From Candidatus Thalassarchaeaceae archaeon (GTDB lineage: Archaea; Thermoplasmatota; Poseidoniia; Poseidoniales; Thalassarchaeaceae): a stretch of 6,161 nt of DNA. The position numbers were made by a program, and so were the translations under genes. Under the pieces are notes generated by a model. It saw only the letters and a program-made list of their open reading frames with translations. It had not been told where the DNA came from and ran no database searches. The stretch spans positions 10,429 to 16,589 of the forward strand of contig DUJH01000059.1 of assembly GCA_013329905.1 (NCBI GenBank), read 5' to 3'. The first letter of the stretch is position 1. Every line of letters starts with the position of its first letter. Below are positions 5,799 to 6,161 of this stretch, piece by piece.

Positions 5799-6161
5799 CA
5801 TCTTCACAAGCCCTTCTCGCATCCAATCTGGCACCGGAATCTTCCGTTTGACATCGCTCATATCTACACAAACGGTCACCTGGTCAGCGGTCCAACAAAG
5901 CGTCCCCTCCTGATTGCGGAACTCGAACCTCCAACTAATCGAAGTGTTACCCACACGAGGCACAGTAATCGTGCACTCGACTGTGTCGCCATAAGCCAAT
6001 GGATGGAGAAAGTCGGCTTCGGAGTGGACTAAGGGAAAGCCGATTTGATGCTCGCTCAGCACCTCGTTGTAGTGCATTCCGCACGAAAATTCCCATGACT
6101 CCTCGTAAAACCGGTGCGCCAAATCCCAGAATTGAGGGTAGTAAACGATCTTTGCGATATC
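5787..6161 (-). CDS. Hotdog-fold acyl-CoA thioesterase (4HBT/YbgC-like), N-terminus cut off
   Basis: These are the last 124 residues of a 4-hydroxybenzoyl-CoA thioesterase-family protein, which hydrolyses acyl-CoA esters in the cytosol; the substrate cannot be told. The frame is open to the window end, and the first visible residues, DIAKIVYYPQFWDLAHRFYE, match the family's DxxxIVYYPxYxxW block. This means the catalytic aspartate of that block is the very first visible residue, encoded at 6159-6161. Further matches are PLVHSEADFLHPLAYGDTVE (43-62), the strand VPRVGNTSISWRFEFRNQEG (67-86), then VTVCVDM (95-101) and IPVPDWMRE (108-116). The family is usually about 130-150 residues, so only some 10-20 residues are missing. 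The TTG at 6122 is internal to the YYPxFW block and is not the start. The gene is convergent with the pentapeptide-repeat gene, with 39 bases between their stops. Confidence 0.9.
   Translation of the reverse strand, partial: DIAKIVYYPQFWDLAHRFYEESWEFSCGMHYNEVLSEHQIGFPLVHSEADFLHPLAYGDTVECTITVPRVGNTSISWRFEFRNQEGTLCWTADQVTVCVDMSDVKRKIPVPDWMREGLVKMAPK

Noticed and set aside
6120..6122. TTG as the start of the thioesterase
   Set aside because: The family's DxxxIVYYPxFW block is encoded upstream of it in the same frame, up to the window end.

Overview
The window most likely comes from an uncultivated planktonic euryarchaeon, with Marine Group II/III (Poseidoniia-like) as the best guess. This is inference. 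It rests on a Trm1-type tRNA dimethyltransferase and a PAC2-family proteasome-chaperone-like protein lying beside bacterial-looking genes. It is also supported by a mixture of Shine-Dalgarno-led starts (GGTGA or GGAGGT) and starts with no Shine-Dalgarno that look leaderless. Base composition is moderate and coding is very dense. No stretch over 120 bases lacks a gene, and I see no tRNA, rRNA, CRISPR array, insertion sequence or integrase.

Layout from left to right: the 3' three-quarters of purM (purine synthesis, +, cut by the window start); trm1 (tRNA G26 dimethylation, +); moaA (first step of molybdopterin synthesis, -), whose 3' end overlaps trm1 by 18 bases; nfuA-like Fe-S carrier (+), divergent from moaA; a PAC2-family gene (-), convergent with nfuA; an unrecognised 181-residue protein with a possible winged-helix C-terminus (+), divergent from PAC2; a pentapeptide-repeat protein (+) overlapping it by 4 bases; and a hotdog-fold acyl-CoA thioesterase (-, N-terminus cut by the window end).

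Most genes are single housekeeping units, with alternating strands and two compact divergent intergenic regions (3154-3271 and 4686-4770). One functional link is plausible: MoaA needs two [4Fe-4S] clusters and NfuA-type proteins deliver such clusters, and the two genes share a divergent promoter region. The only clear operon is the unknown gene plus the pentapeptide-repeat gene. This pair is the best candidate for something undescribed, although nothing in the sequence reveals its function. Other points of interest are a Trm1 that lacks the usual zinc-binding cysteines, a bacterial-architecture NfuA in an archaeal setting, and the double-coded 3' ends of trm1 and moaA.
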